From assembly GCA_027483065.1 (NCBI GenBank), contig JAIXVI010000298.1:1-36262 (forward strand): a stretch of 36,262 nucleotides of DNA. The letters are read 5' to 3'. Each line of letters begins with the position of its first letter. Position 1 is the first letter of the stretch. Origin of the DNA: Planctomycetaceae bacterium (GTDB taxonomy: Bacteria > Planctomycetota > Phycisphaerae > Phycisphaerales > SM1A02). Positions 9,804 to 20,772 of this stretch are shown piece after piece. Below the pieces are notes generated by a model. That model saw only the letters and a program-made list of their open reading frames with translations, was not told the DNA's origin and did no database searches. The position numbers were made by a program, and so were the translations under genes.

Positions 9804-9878
9804 GCGGCGTGTTTTGTATGACCCGCAATGAACGCTCATCCGCGCGACATCGCGACTGAGGCTGGCGCGATCTCAGCA

Positions 9879-9941
9879 AACACCCGCTTACGCTCAGCGA
9901 ATTCCCGCTTACGCTCAGCGAATTCCCGCAAGCGTCACGCG
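9879..9941. repeat. Three 21-bp tandem units spanning the stop of the 9915-10661 lipoprotein gene
   Basis: aacacccgcttacgctcagcg / aattcccgcttacgctcagcg / aattcccgcaagcgtcacgcg. Confidence 0.9.
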
Positions 9942-10661
9942 TTGGCCCGCGGGAGTTTCTTCGTACGCAATCTCGACGATGCGGTAGCGGAAGTCACCAG
10001 CGATCTGTGGCGTGAGTTCGAGTTGCATGAGCGCTGGTCCCGACTTCCGCATGATGACTGCGTTCGTCGAGAAGCCGAAACTCATGCGATTGAGGAGTTT
10101 CATCACGTCTTCGCGACCGCGGCCACACCACTCGGCAAACTGCGCCCGTGCGGCATCAGCGTCGCCCTCTGCTTCGCGTGTTGCGCGCTCACGCACCGAG
10201 CGCGAGACCATCTGTTCCCACAATTCGCCGTAGCGTTCCTCGCGAAACGCGCGCATCGCGTTCGCGACGACCTGTTCAGGCAACTTCGCCTGCATGCGCA
10301 CGCGACCTTCCGCGTCTTCCTCCCACGGAAGAAACGAAGGCCGGGCGGCCTCACCATCGGCCGATTCGTCGGCTGCACTTTGCGCGCTCGAGTTTGAGCC
10401 AGAACTCCCAGGCTCCCACACCTCGCCGCGCTCGCGTGCGCGCTTCATCGCGAGAAACTCGTTCACGGGCAAGTAGCGAATGATCGTTCCGTCGTCGAGC
10501 ACGACTTCATCGGGGAGTTCCGCGGAGGTGGCGAAGCCAGGTCGCGCGCGATACTCGATGCGTGGACCACACGCGGTGAGCGCGGCGAACGCCGTGCACG
10601 CACCGAACACCACAGTAGCGCGTGCCGCGAACGTTCGAAGATGCGCTGCGGGCAACGTCAT
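9915..10661 (-). CDS. Hypothetical lipoprotein
   Basis: Signal peptide with lipobox-like LTAC (MTLPAAHLRTFAARATVVFGACTAFAALTACGPRIEY). ATG lies 9 nt after the nadB stop on the same strand, so probably an operon. Confidence 0.75.
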   Translation of the reverse strand: MTLPAAHLRTFAARATVVFGACTAFAALTACGPRIEYRARPGFATSAELPDEVVLDDGTIIRYLPVNEFLAMKRARERGEVWEPGSSGSNSSAQSAADESADGEAARPSFLPWEEDAEGRVRMQAKLPEQVVANAMRAFREERYGELWEQMVSRSVRERATREAEGDADAARAQFAEWCGRGREDVMKLLNRMSFGFSTNAVIMRKSGPALMQLELTPQIAGDFRYRIVEIAYEETPAGQRVTLAGIR

Positions 10662-10670
10662 GCGTCTCGC

Positions 10671-12350
10671 TCAAACTCCCTGATTCACGGGGGTCGATAC
10701 CGTCGAAACACAGCGGATTTCAGGCGCTTCCGCGCCAATCCGATAGAAACGACGCACCGCGCCGGCAGGATCAAGCCCTGGGAAATCGCTGCGCGTATGC
10801 GTTCCGCGCGACTCTTCACGCGCACGTGCCGCAGATGTCACGATCGCTGCGCACGACAGCATGTTCTGAATTTCCCATCCGTCGGGATCGTCGAAGATTT
10901 TGTCGAGCGAGTAACGACACCAGAAGTCGATCATGTCGAGCGCGTCGGCAAGTCGATTGCCGCTGCGCACGATGCCGACGTTGCGCCACATCGCACTTCG
11001 CAAACTTGAGCGCACATCGATGAGATCGAGTTCACCCTTGTCGCTTGGGCGAATGTCGCTCACCACGCGCAAGTTCGCGCGCGGCGGCGCTTCGGTGGTC
11101 GCTGCAGCAACGCCCGCACGTCGACCAAAGACAAGACCTTCAAGAAGCGAGTTCGAAGCAAGTCGGTTTGCTCCGTGCAGGCCGTTGCATGCAACCTCGC
11201 CGCATGCGTAGAGCCCCGGAACTCCCGTCCAACCATCGAGATCGACCGCGACGCCACCGATCGAGTAGTGCGCCGCCGGCATGACTGGAATGGGCTTCGT
11301 TCCAGGATCGATGCCGTACCCCGCGAGGAGTTGCGAAAGACCTGGAAATCGTCGGGCAAAGCCAGCAGATCCGAGTTTGCGCGCATCGAGGAAGACGTGC
11401 GGGTCTTGCGACTGCGCGAGGTGCTCGACGATGCCGCGGCTGACGATGTCGCGCGGCGCGAGTTCCGCTTGCGGATGTCGATCCACCATGAAGCGGCGAC
11501 CTGCGCGATCGATGAGTTCCGCTCCTTCGCCACGGACGGCTTCCGAGATGAGGTGTCGCCCCGCACCGGCGACGTAGAGCGCCGTTGGATGAAACTGGAC
11601 GAACTCGAGATCCGCGACCGTCGCGCCAGCGCGCCACGCCATTGCCACGCCGTCGCCGGTCGCGACGCGTGAATTCGTCGTCTCGCGCCAAAGCTGCCCC
11701 ATGCCACCCGAGGCGAGAATCGTCGCGCGCGCCCAGATGAGTTGCAGGCCGTACTTCGGATGATGCGTGATCGCGCCAAGCACGCGATCTTCGCCAAATC
11801 CTGCGGTGCCGCCGGTCACGAGATCAAGCGCGAAACACTTGTCGAAGAGCCGAATGCGCGCGTCGGCGCGACACGCGGCGAGGAGCGTCCGCGAGAGTTC
11901 GCGCCCCGTCGCGTCACCATCGGTGTGCACGATGCGTCGACGTCCGTGTCCACCTTCAAGCGTGAGATCGAGCGCGCCGGTTGCGTCGCGGTCGAAGCGC
12001 ATGCCGAGCTCGACCAACCGCTCCACTTCGCGCGGGCCCTCGGCCACCAACGCGCGCACCGTTTCGAGTTCACAGAGTCCTGCGCCAGCGACGCATGTGT
12101 CGGCGACGTGATCCTCTGCGCAATCGTCACTTGAGAGCACGGCGGCGATCCCGCCCTGCGCCCACGCGGTATTCGTCTTGTCGAGGTCATCCTTCGCGAC
12201 GAGAATCACTTCGCCATGTTCCGCCGCCGCAAGCGCCGCGCGCAAGCCCGCGACACCCGAGCCGATCACGAGCGTGTCGGTGAAAATCGACGGTAGCAAC
12301 TGCGACCGAAACGGGATCAGATAGCGGCGCTCGGAGATCGGCGAAAGCAT
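10671..12350 (-). CDS. nadB: L-aspartate oxidase
   Basis: TLVIGSGVAGLRAALAAAE FAD-binding motif; HTDGDATGRELSRTLL; EFVQFHPTAL; AAHYSIGGVAVDLDGWTGVPGLYACGEVACNGLHGANRLASNSLLEGLVFG. Confidence 0.95.
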   Translation of the reverse strand: MLSPISERRYLIPFRSQLLPSIFTDTLVIGSGVAGLRAALAAAEHGEVILVAKDDLDKTNTAWAQGGIAAVLSSDDCAEDHVADTCVAGAGLCELETVRALVAEGPREVERLVELGMRFDRDATGALDLTLEGGHGRRRIVHTDGDATGRELSRTLLAACRADARIRLFDKCFALDLVTGGTAGFGEDRVLGAITHHPKYGLQLIWARATILASGGMGQLWRETTNSRVATGDGVAMAWRAGATVADLEFVQFHPTALYVAGAGRHLISEAVRGEGAELIDRAGRRFMVDRHPQAELAPRDIVSRGIVEHLAQSQDPHVFLDARKLGSAGFARRFPGLSQLLAGYGIDPGTKPIPVMPAAHYSIGGVAVDLDGWTGVPGLYACGEVACNGLHGANRLASNSLLEGLVFGRRAGVAAATTEAPPRANLRVVSDIRPSDKGELDLIDVRSSLRSAMWRNVGIVRSGNRLADALDMIDFWCRYSLDKIFDDPDGWEIQNMLSCAAIVTSAARAREESRGTHTRSDFPGLDPAGAVRRFYRIGAEAPEIRCVSTVSTPVNQGV

Positions 12351-12401
12351 GGGAGTGACGGGCGTTCCTATGACTGAGGGAGGCGCGGACGCCGGCAGCG
12401 A

Positions 12402-12445
12402 AACGACTTCGAACTTACTTCGAACTCATTTCGAGTTCACTTCGA
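12402..12445. repeat. Four 11-bp tandem units spanning the stop of the PD40 lipoprotein gene
   Basis: Minus strand: TCGAAGTGAAC / TCGAAATGAGT / TCGAAGTAAGT / TCGAAGTCGTT. Confidence 0.9.
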
Positions 12446-13645
12446 CGAGCTCGCAGCAGACGCACCTTGATCGCGATACTTGCCAACGTAGAGCTGGCTC
12501 GACTTCCCCTCGTGACGTTGTCCCGTCCACAAGAGCCACGTGCCATCGGGCGAGAACACGGGCAACACGTCGGCGCCTTCCGATTCCGTCACGCGTCGAC
12601 GGACGGGCTCTTCACCCGCGCGGGTCGGCAGCACGATTTCGAAGATCTCGTAGTTTCGGTGGCCAATCTCACTCGTCGCGTAGACAAGCGTCTTGCCGTC
12701 AGGGCGGAAGAATGGGCACCAGTTCACGTGCTCGTTCGACGTGAGCTGCGTTTCATTCGTCATGCCCGTGATCGCGCCATCGGGTCCGTAGACGAGATCC
12801 GCCACGAACACCTGCAACAAGTTGTCGCGATTGCGATCGGACCGGTAGCAAATCTTCTTCGCATCCGGCGAGAAGAACGGGCCGCCGTCGTAACCGGGCG
12901 CCGTCACGATCGCGGTGCGCTTTCCGGTCTTGAGGTCGTGGACGTAGAGGTCGCCGTCGCCTGACTCAAGCGAACAGAAGAGTAGATGCCGGCCGTCCGG
13001 CGACCAACTCCCTTCGGCGACGTACGCCTTGCCGTCACCTTCGAGCGGCTTCAGCGATGCGGCCGAGCCATCGGCTTGACGGAGATCGACCTCGACGATG
13101 CGCGTCTCGGGCGGAAACGCCCAGCGATATCGCGATGTGCCGCGTTGATAGCCCGGCGTGTTCTCCGCTGTTGGTGCGCCAACGGTCGACGCAAAGAGCA
13201 AACGGTTGGGATCGGTTGGGTGGAACCAACCGCACGTGTTCGCGCTTCCCTTCGGCGAAACGCGACGAATGTTGGTGACGCCTGTGATGTCGCCGCTCGC
13301 GTCGCGCACGACGTCGCACACGAACATCGCGTAGAAGTCCGCCGGGCTCTCTTCACCTTCGGGAACTTCGATCGCTTGGAAGACGATCTGCTTTGCGTCA
13401 GGCGAGAAATACGCCTCGCCTGCTTTGATGAACCGATCGGGGAACGTCAGTTGGCGCGCGCCCGTGACGCCCGGCTCGGCAGAGCCAGTCGAGCTGGACG
13501 CGGAGGTCGCCGATGGCTGCGGCTCGCTCGTTGCGGGCGCCTTGAGCGAACACGCGGCAAGCGCAGCGGAAGCGGCGAGGGCCGACATGAACACAACGTT
13601 GGTACGGATCAACTTGGTACGGATCGTCATAGCACGGTTCGTCAT
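12437..13645 (-). CDS. PD40/TolB-like beta-propeller lipoprotein
   Basis: Lipobox LAAC; repeated propeller motifs such as YFSPDAKQIVFQ, WSPDGRHLLFCS, FFSPDAKKICYRSDR, FFRPDGKTLVYAT, VFSPDGTWLLWTG. Confidence 0.85.
   Translation of the reverse strand: MTNRAMTIRTKLIRTNVVFMSALAASAALAACSLKAPATSEPQPSATSASSSTGSAEPGVTGARQLTFPDRFIKAGEAYFSPDAKQIVFQAIEVPEGEESPADFYAMFVCDVVRDASGDITGVTNIRRVSPKGSANTCGWFHPTDPNRLLFASTVGAPTAENTPGYQRGTSRYRWAFPPETRIVEVDLRQADGSAASLKPLEGDGKAYVAEGSWSPDGRHLLFCSLESGDGDLYVHDLKTGKRTAIVTAPGYDGGPFFSPDAKKICYRSDRNRDNLLQVFVADLVYGPDGAITGMTNETQLTSNEHVNWCPFFRPDGKTLVYATSEIGHRNYEIFEIVLPTRAGEEPVRRRVTESEGADVLPVFSPDGTWLLWTGQRHEGKSSQLYVGKYRDQGASAASSSK
13601..13645. repeat. Three 15-bp tandem units at the 5' end of the PD40 lipoprotein gene
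   Basis: Minus strand: ATGACGAACCGTGCT / ATGACGATCCGTACC / AAGTTGATCCGTACC, so the start region contains two in-frame ATGs. Confidence 0.85.
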
Positions 13646-13670
13646 GGGGGCGGTTAGTGTAGCCCTTCCC

Positions 13671-14321
13671 GTGACAAGCCTTGGCTATTCCATCCTCTTC
13701 GCCGACTCGGCAATCGTCGCCTGCGACAAGGCTTCGGGACTGCTTTCTGTCCCGGGAATTGGGCCAGAAAAGGCTGATTGTCTCGTGGCTCGGCTGCAAG
13801 TTGACTATCCCGGTGCCCGCATTGTGCATCGGCTCGATCGCGACACCTCGGGCGTCATTGTGCTTGCGCGTGACGCAGTGTCGCACCGTACGTTGTCGAT
13901 GGCGTTCGAGGCCCGCGAGGTGGAGAAGGAGTATGAAGCGCTGGTCGCCGGGCATGTCGCGCGTGAGCGCGGTGAGGTGGACCTTCCGCTTCGAAAGGAA
14001 GCGCTCGGAAGCGCGCGACAGATCGTGCACCACGAAGAAGGGAAGCCGAGTTTCACGGCCTACGAAGTATTGGAACGCGGGCGTGACGCGGACGGCTTTG
14101 CGTGGACGCGGGTTCGACTCCTTCCGCGCACCGGTCGAAGTCATCAGTTGCGCGTCCACATGCTCGCGATTGGGCATCCGATTCTTGGCGATGATCTCTA
14201 CGCAGAAGGCGCTGCGCGCACCGCGCGAACGCGGCTCTGTCTTCACGCGTGCATGCTTTCGTTCGCGCATCCTGTCACGGGTGCAGCGATGCGCATCACC
14301 GCGCCGGCGCAGTTCGCGTGA
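13671..14321 (+). CDS. RluA/RluD-family pseudouridine synthase, short form without S4 domain
   Basis: IVHRLDRDTSGVIVLARDAVSHRTLSMAFEAREVEKEYEALV; LLPRTGRSHQLRVHMLAIGHPILGDDLY. Start uncertain: GTG 13671 or ATG 13644. Confidence 0.88.
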   Translation: MTSLGYSILFADSAIVACDKASGLLSVPGIGPEKADCLVARLQVDYPGARIVHRLDRDTSGVIVLARDAVSHRTLSMAFEAREVEKEYEALVAGHVARERGEVDLPLRKEALGSARQIVHHEEGKPSFTAYEVLERGRDADGFAWTRVRLLPRTGRSHQLRVHMLAIGHPILGDDLYAEGAARTARTRLCLHACMLSFAHPVTGAAMRITAPAQFA

Positions 14322-14353
14322 TAGCGCGCGAACGCGTTCGTCACTCGCATTAC

Positions 14354-15289
14354 TCACACACCACAGAGAAGCGCAGCAGCTTCGACGGCGAGTCGCGCAG
14401 TTTTTCCGGAGGGATCTGCCGATGGATTCACTTCGACGACTTCGACGGCAACCGCCGCGTTTGACGCACCAATCCGTGCGAGGATCACTTCCGCGGTGCG
14501 CCAATCGAGCCCGCCCGGAACGTGGCAATCAACGCCCGGCGCAATCGACGGATCGAGGCTGTCGAGATCGAAACTCACACTGCATCGTCCACTGGTGCCG
14601 CACGCGATCGCCATCGCCTCGTCGATCGCGCGTTCGGGCCCGATGCGCGCGATCTCTTCGGGTGTGAAAATCCGGCAGCCCCAGCGCTCAACGATTTCTC
14701 GTTCACCGTCGTCAATGTCGCGCGCGCCAACGTAGACCGTTCGGCGCGGGTCGCGCAGTCCGCCCTCGACCACATCGCTAAACACGGGCACATGGAGCCC
14801 ATGCACCGCGGCGAGCATCATGCCGTGCAGGTTTCCTGACGGCGTAGTTTCCATCGTGTTTGCGTCGGTGTGCGCATCGATCCAAATGATGCCTGGAACA
14901 TCCGCGCCCGCGCGACGAGCATGGCGACCCACCGCTGCTTGCGTTGCTGCACCGAGCGAATGATCGCCACCAATGACGCACGGAAGTGCACCACGCGCGA
15001 GCACCGCTTCCACCGCATCGCGCAACTCAAGCGAGTAACGCCGCGCCTCTTCGAAAAGCGCCACGCCCGGATCGCGCCCCGGAACACGAACCACATCACG
15101 CGCGACGATGTCGCCGAGATCACGCACGAGGTCATGCACGAGGTCACGCACGTGCTCTCGATCGACACGTCCCGCTGCAAGCCGTGCGCTCAGCCCAGCG
15201 CTCCGCATGGCAATCGGGCCATCGCGCGTGTCGATGCAACGACCGCCGAGTCCGATGCGTGCGCCGATCAACTCAATCACCCGAGACAT
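14354..15289 (-). CDS. Arginase/agmatinase family (ureohydrolase)
   Basis: GGDHSLG, IIWIDAHTDANT, SFDLDSLDPSIAPG. Start set at ATG 15289. Confidence 0.9.
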   Translation of the reverse strand: MSRVIELIGARIGLGGRCIDTRDGPIAMRSAGLSARLAAGRVDREHVRDLVHDLVRDLGDIVARDVVRVPGRDPGVALFEEARRYSLELRDAVEAVLARGALPCVIGGDHSLGAATQAAVGRHARRAGADVPGIIWIDAHTDANTMETTPSGNLHGMMLAAVHGLHVPVFSDVVEGGLRDPRRTVYVGARDIDDGEREIVERWGCRIFTPEEIARIGPERAIDEAMAIACGTSGRCSVSFDLDSLDPSIAPGVDCHVPGGLDWRTAEVILARIGASNAAVAVEVVEVNPSADPSGKTARLAVEAAALLCGV

Positions 15290-15293
15290 ACAT

Positions 15294-15336
15294 CGCCCCC
15301 TGTTGCTCGCCCCCTGTTGTTCGTCCTCTCGTTGTT
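15294..15336. repeat. 14-15 bp tandem repeat between the M1 peptidase stop and the arginase start
   Basis: cgccccctgttgct / cgccccctgttgtt / cgtcctctcgttgtt, abutting TCA (minus-strand TGA) at 15337-15339. Confidence 0.9.
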
Positions 15337-18081
<2,745 letters not shown>

Positions 18082-18202
18082 CCGCGCAATGTACGACGAG
18101 TGCAAGAGAGCGCGCATCCATTTCGGCGGGAGCGGCTCGGTTTCGCGCCTCAAAATCACGAAAGTCGATGTGTCCGGATTGCGGCCGACCGTCGAGCGGG
18201 AA

Positions 18203-20644
18203 TCACTCGTCTGTTGCACGATTCGACACCGCTCGCGCGATCGCATCATCAAACTCTTGGCTTGAAACCGGCTCGGCCCCGACAAGCGCGCACTCTTCGA
18301 GATAGGTGGCGCGCATCCGATCCAAGCGCTCGACTTCGCCCTTTCCTGTCAGCCATGCGAGCGCCGAACGCCGGACCCATGAACTCATCAGACCATCAGG
18401 CTCTTGAAGCCGTTGGTATGCCGCGAGAATTTCAACGAATTCCACCGACACTTCGTCGACGCGACCGAGGTTCGCCAACGACATCGCTCGATTGAAACGC
18501 AGGTTGAGAATCGATCCGTTGGCAGGACCGAGTATTGGCTCGAGTGCCGCACGCTCACTCTCGGCGAATGCGATGAGTTCTTCGACACGCTGAAGCTGCG
18601 ACAGCGCGAGTGAAATCGAAACGGCGACTTTCCCGCGGACAGTGGCGTGTTCAGGAAGCGTGATGAGTTGCTCGTGCAACGTTCGGAGTTCGGCGAGTGT
18701 GGCTTCTTTCTGCGGGTAATCGACGCGCGTTCGAAGAAGCACAGCGCGCGCTTCCAATGCGAGTTTCGACGTGGAACCTGCACAGCGCTCGATGTGTGCG
18801 AGCGCGTCGTGTGGATCGAGGACGACCGCTTCTTCGAGACTTTTGATCTCCGACAAGCGCGTCACACGCGTTCGCAGCGCAGGATTTGGACGGGAATCTC
18901 CGGCATTCTCGCCATGCATCTTTCTCGAAGCATCTTCAAACGCGGAGAGATTCATCGTGGGTAGCAAAATCACCAGCGCTCGCAAACTCTCTTCGTCGCG
19001 TGGCCACAATTGCCCGCGAAGGGGCGTGCCGCGCTGTGCAAGTCGCAGGGCGATTTCGCGTGCTCGATGTGGATCATTGCTCAAAACGACGCGCGCGTAC
19101 TCCGCGAGCATTCGTCGCGCGAGAGGCGCGTCCTCATCGATCGATACACGGACGCGCTCGACGGCGGGCCGCATGATACGTTCGGCGTCGCGCTGAAAAC
19201 CGAGCGAAAACCAGGCGTTGCCCAACGCGAGCCGTACGCGCGCTGCGGCGACTGGGTCGTTTGCGTCGAGTTCCGGGAGACGAGCGCCCGCATCTTCGAG
19301 CACTTCGATCATCAGCGCCCGATCAAAGCCCTGCCCTGCTTTCGACTCAAGCCCGCGCAACAACGCTTCAAGAAATTCTGCGGTCGTCTCTGCGTGAATC
19401 TCGCTGCGATGTGCTCTCTGTGCGGCGAGAAGCGCAACAACCGTCGACGAACAGAGCGCAATGGCCGCGAGCACGACCGCAAGCGACGCCACGCGGTGCC
19501 GTGCTGCGAATCGCCAACTGCTTGCGAGGATCGACTCGGGGCGTGCGCGCACGGCTTCGCCGCGAAGCCATGCCTCGAGATCCGCACCGAACGCATCGAC
19601 GCTTTGGTAGCGCGAATCCGGATCGCGCGCGAGCGCCTTCGCGATGATGGCATCGAGGTCACCACGGAAAAGCAGCGCGTCGCTTGCGGCGAGGGCGACT
19701 CGCGAGGGCGGATCGATCGGAGTCTCGCGCAGAAATCGCGACAGGCTCGAAGGTCGAAGTCCACGAACTTCGTCGCGCGAGAACGGCAAGCGCTCGGTCA
19801 ACAGGAGATAGAGAATGACGCCGAGCGACCAGATATCACTTCGAACGTCGCCACGTGCGAAACTTCCATCCGCTTGTTCTGGACTCATGAACTCGGGAGT
19901 TCCGATCACGCCCCCGCGTGGCTGCTCGTGCGGACTCAGGGGGAATTCCGTACTCGATCCCGAGAGGGATCCTGAGTTCGATGCCGAGGCGAATTCCGCG
20001 TGTGCTGCAGCGTGTAGTTGCGCGTCCGCTTCCCACCGCAAGCCCGCGCGAGGCGATCCGCCGTTCGTCCGTGTGAGGGGCGATTCGCGCGCGGTCGTGG
20101 CGTGTTCGCTCTCGAGCGCTTGCGCGAGGCCCCAATCAATAATGCGGACGCGCCAACCGCCCTCGACCCGTTCTGCGAGCACATTCCCAGGCTTCAAGTC
20201 GCGGTGCAGCATGCCACGTCGATGCGCGTGCGCAACGCCGCCGAGCACCTGAAGGAAGAGGGTGACCCGCTCACGGACCGAGAGTTGCGCCTGACGACTC
20301 GCCGACGTCAGCGGCTCGCCCTGCACGATGGGCATCGCAAAGAACGGCCGACCATCGGCGGTACGTCCGGCGTCGTTGATCGTGATGATCGCGGGGTGAT
20401 CGAGCCCGGCCAACGCAACACGCTCGGCCTCGAAGCGGCGGAGGGCACTGGTTGAGTCGAGTTCCGCGCGAAGGACTTTCACAGCGCAGCGGATCGACGG
20501 CGTCTCCATCGTCTCGGCGACATACACGACACCGTGCGCGCCCTCACCGAGGCGTGCGAGAATGCGATGGCGCGGAAGTGCTGGAAAAGCGGCTTCCGCG
20601 CCATCGTCATCATCTGTCAACCTCCGCGGCTCAATCAGAGTCAT
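18203..20644 (-). CDS. Transmembrane Ser/Thr protein kinase with C-terminal helical-repeat-like region
   Basis: LGEGAHGVVYVAE, CAVKVLRAEL, HRDLKPGNVL, IDWGLA (DWG for DFG), GTPEFMSPEQADG, SDIWSLGVILYLLLTERLPF; TM helix VASLAVVLAAIALCSSTVVALLA. Confidence 0.92.
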   Translation of the reverse strand: MTLIEPRRLTDDDDGAEAAFPALPRHRILARLGEGAHGVVYVAETMETPSIRCAVKVLRAELDSTSALRRFEAERVALAGLDHPAIITINDAGRTADGRPFFAMPIVQGEPLTSASRQAQLSVRERVTLFLQVLGGVAHAHRRGMLHRDLKPGNVLAERVEGGWRVRIIDWGLAQALESEHATTARESPLTRTNGGSPRAGLRWEADAQLHAAAHAEFASASNSGSLSGSSTEFPLSPHEQPRGGVIGTPEFMSPEQADGSFARGDVRSDIWSLGVILYLLLTERLPFSRDEVRGLRPSSLSRFLRETPIDPPSRVALAASDALLFRGDLDAIIAKALARDPDSRYQSVDAFGADLEAWLRGEAVRARPESILASSWRFAARHRVASLAVVLAAIALCSSTVVALLAAQRAHRSEIHAETTAEFLEALLRGLESKAGQGFDRALMIEVLEDAGARLPELDANDPVAAARVRLALGNAWFSLGFQRDAERIMRPAVERVRVSIDEDAPLARRMLAEYARVVLSNDPHRAREIALRLAQRGTPLRGQLWPRDEESLRALVILLPTMNLSAFEDASRKMHGENAGDSRPNPALRTRVTRLSEIKSLEEAVVLDPHDALAHIERCAGSTSKLALEARAVLLRTRVDYPQKEATLAELRTLHEQLITLPEHATVRGKVAVSISLALSQLQRVEELIAFAESERAALEPILGPANGSILNLRFNRAMSLANLGRVDEVSVEFVEILAAYQRLQEPDGLMSSWVRRSALAWLTGKGEVERLDRMRATYLEECALVGAEPVSSQEFDDAIARAVSNRATDE

Positions 20645-20772
20645 ACCGCGAGACTACCACGACAACGGAGGTCTCCTTCCATAGCACGCGCGCGTTTTGC
20701 TCGATCTCTTGGTGGGCCCGAGAGAAGCCTCACCCGATGAACGAGCCATGTGCGCGCGCTGCAACGTCATCG

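Noticed and set aside
9699-9830. Readthrough extension of clpC past TAA
   Set aside because: Frame stays open for about 40 codons but runs through the terminator hairpin; chance opening in GC-rich DNA.
8748-9839. 363-aa minus-strand ORF
   Set aside because: Also antisense to clpC and runs through the clpC terminator.
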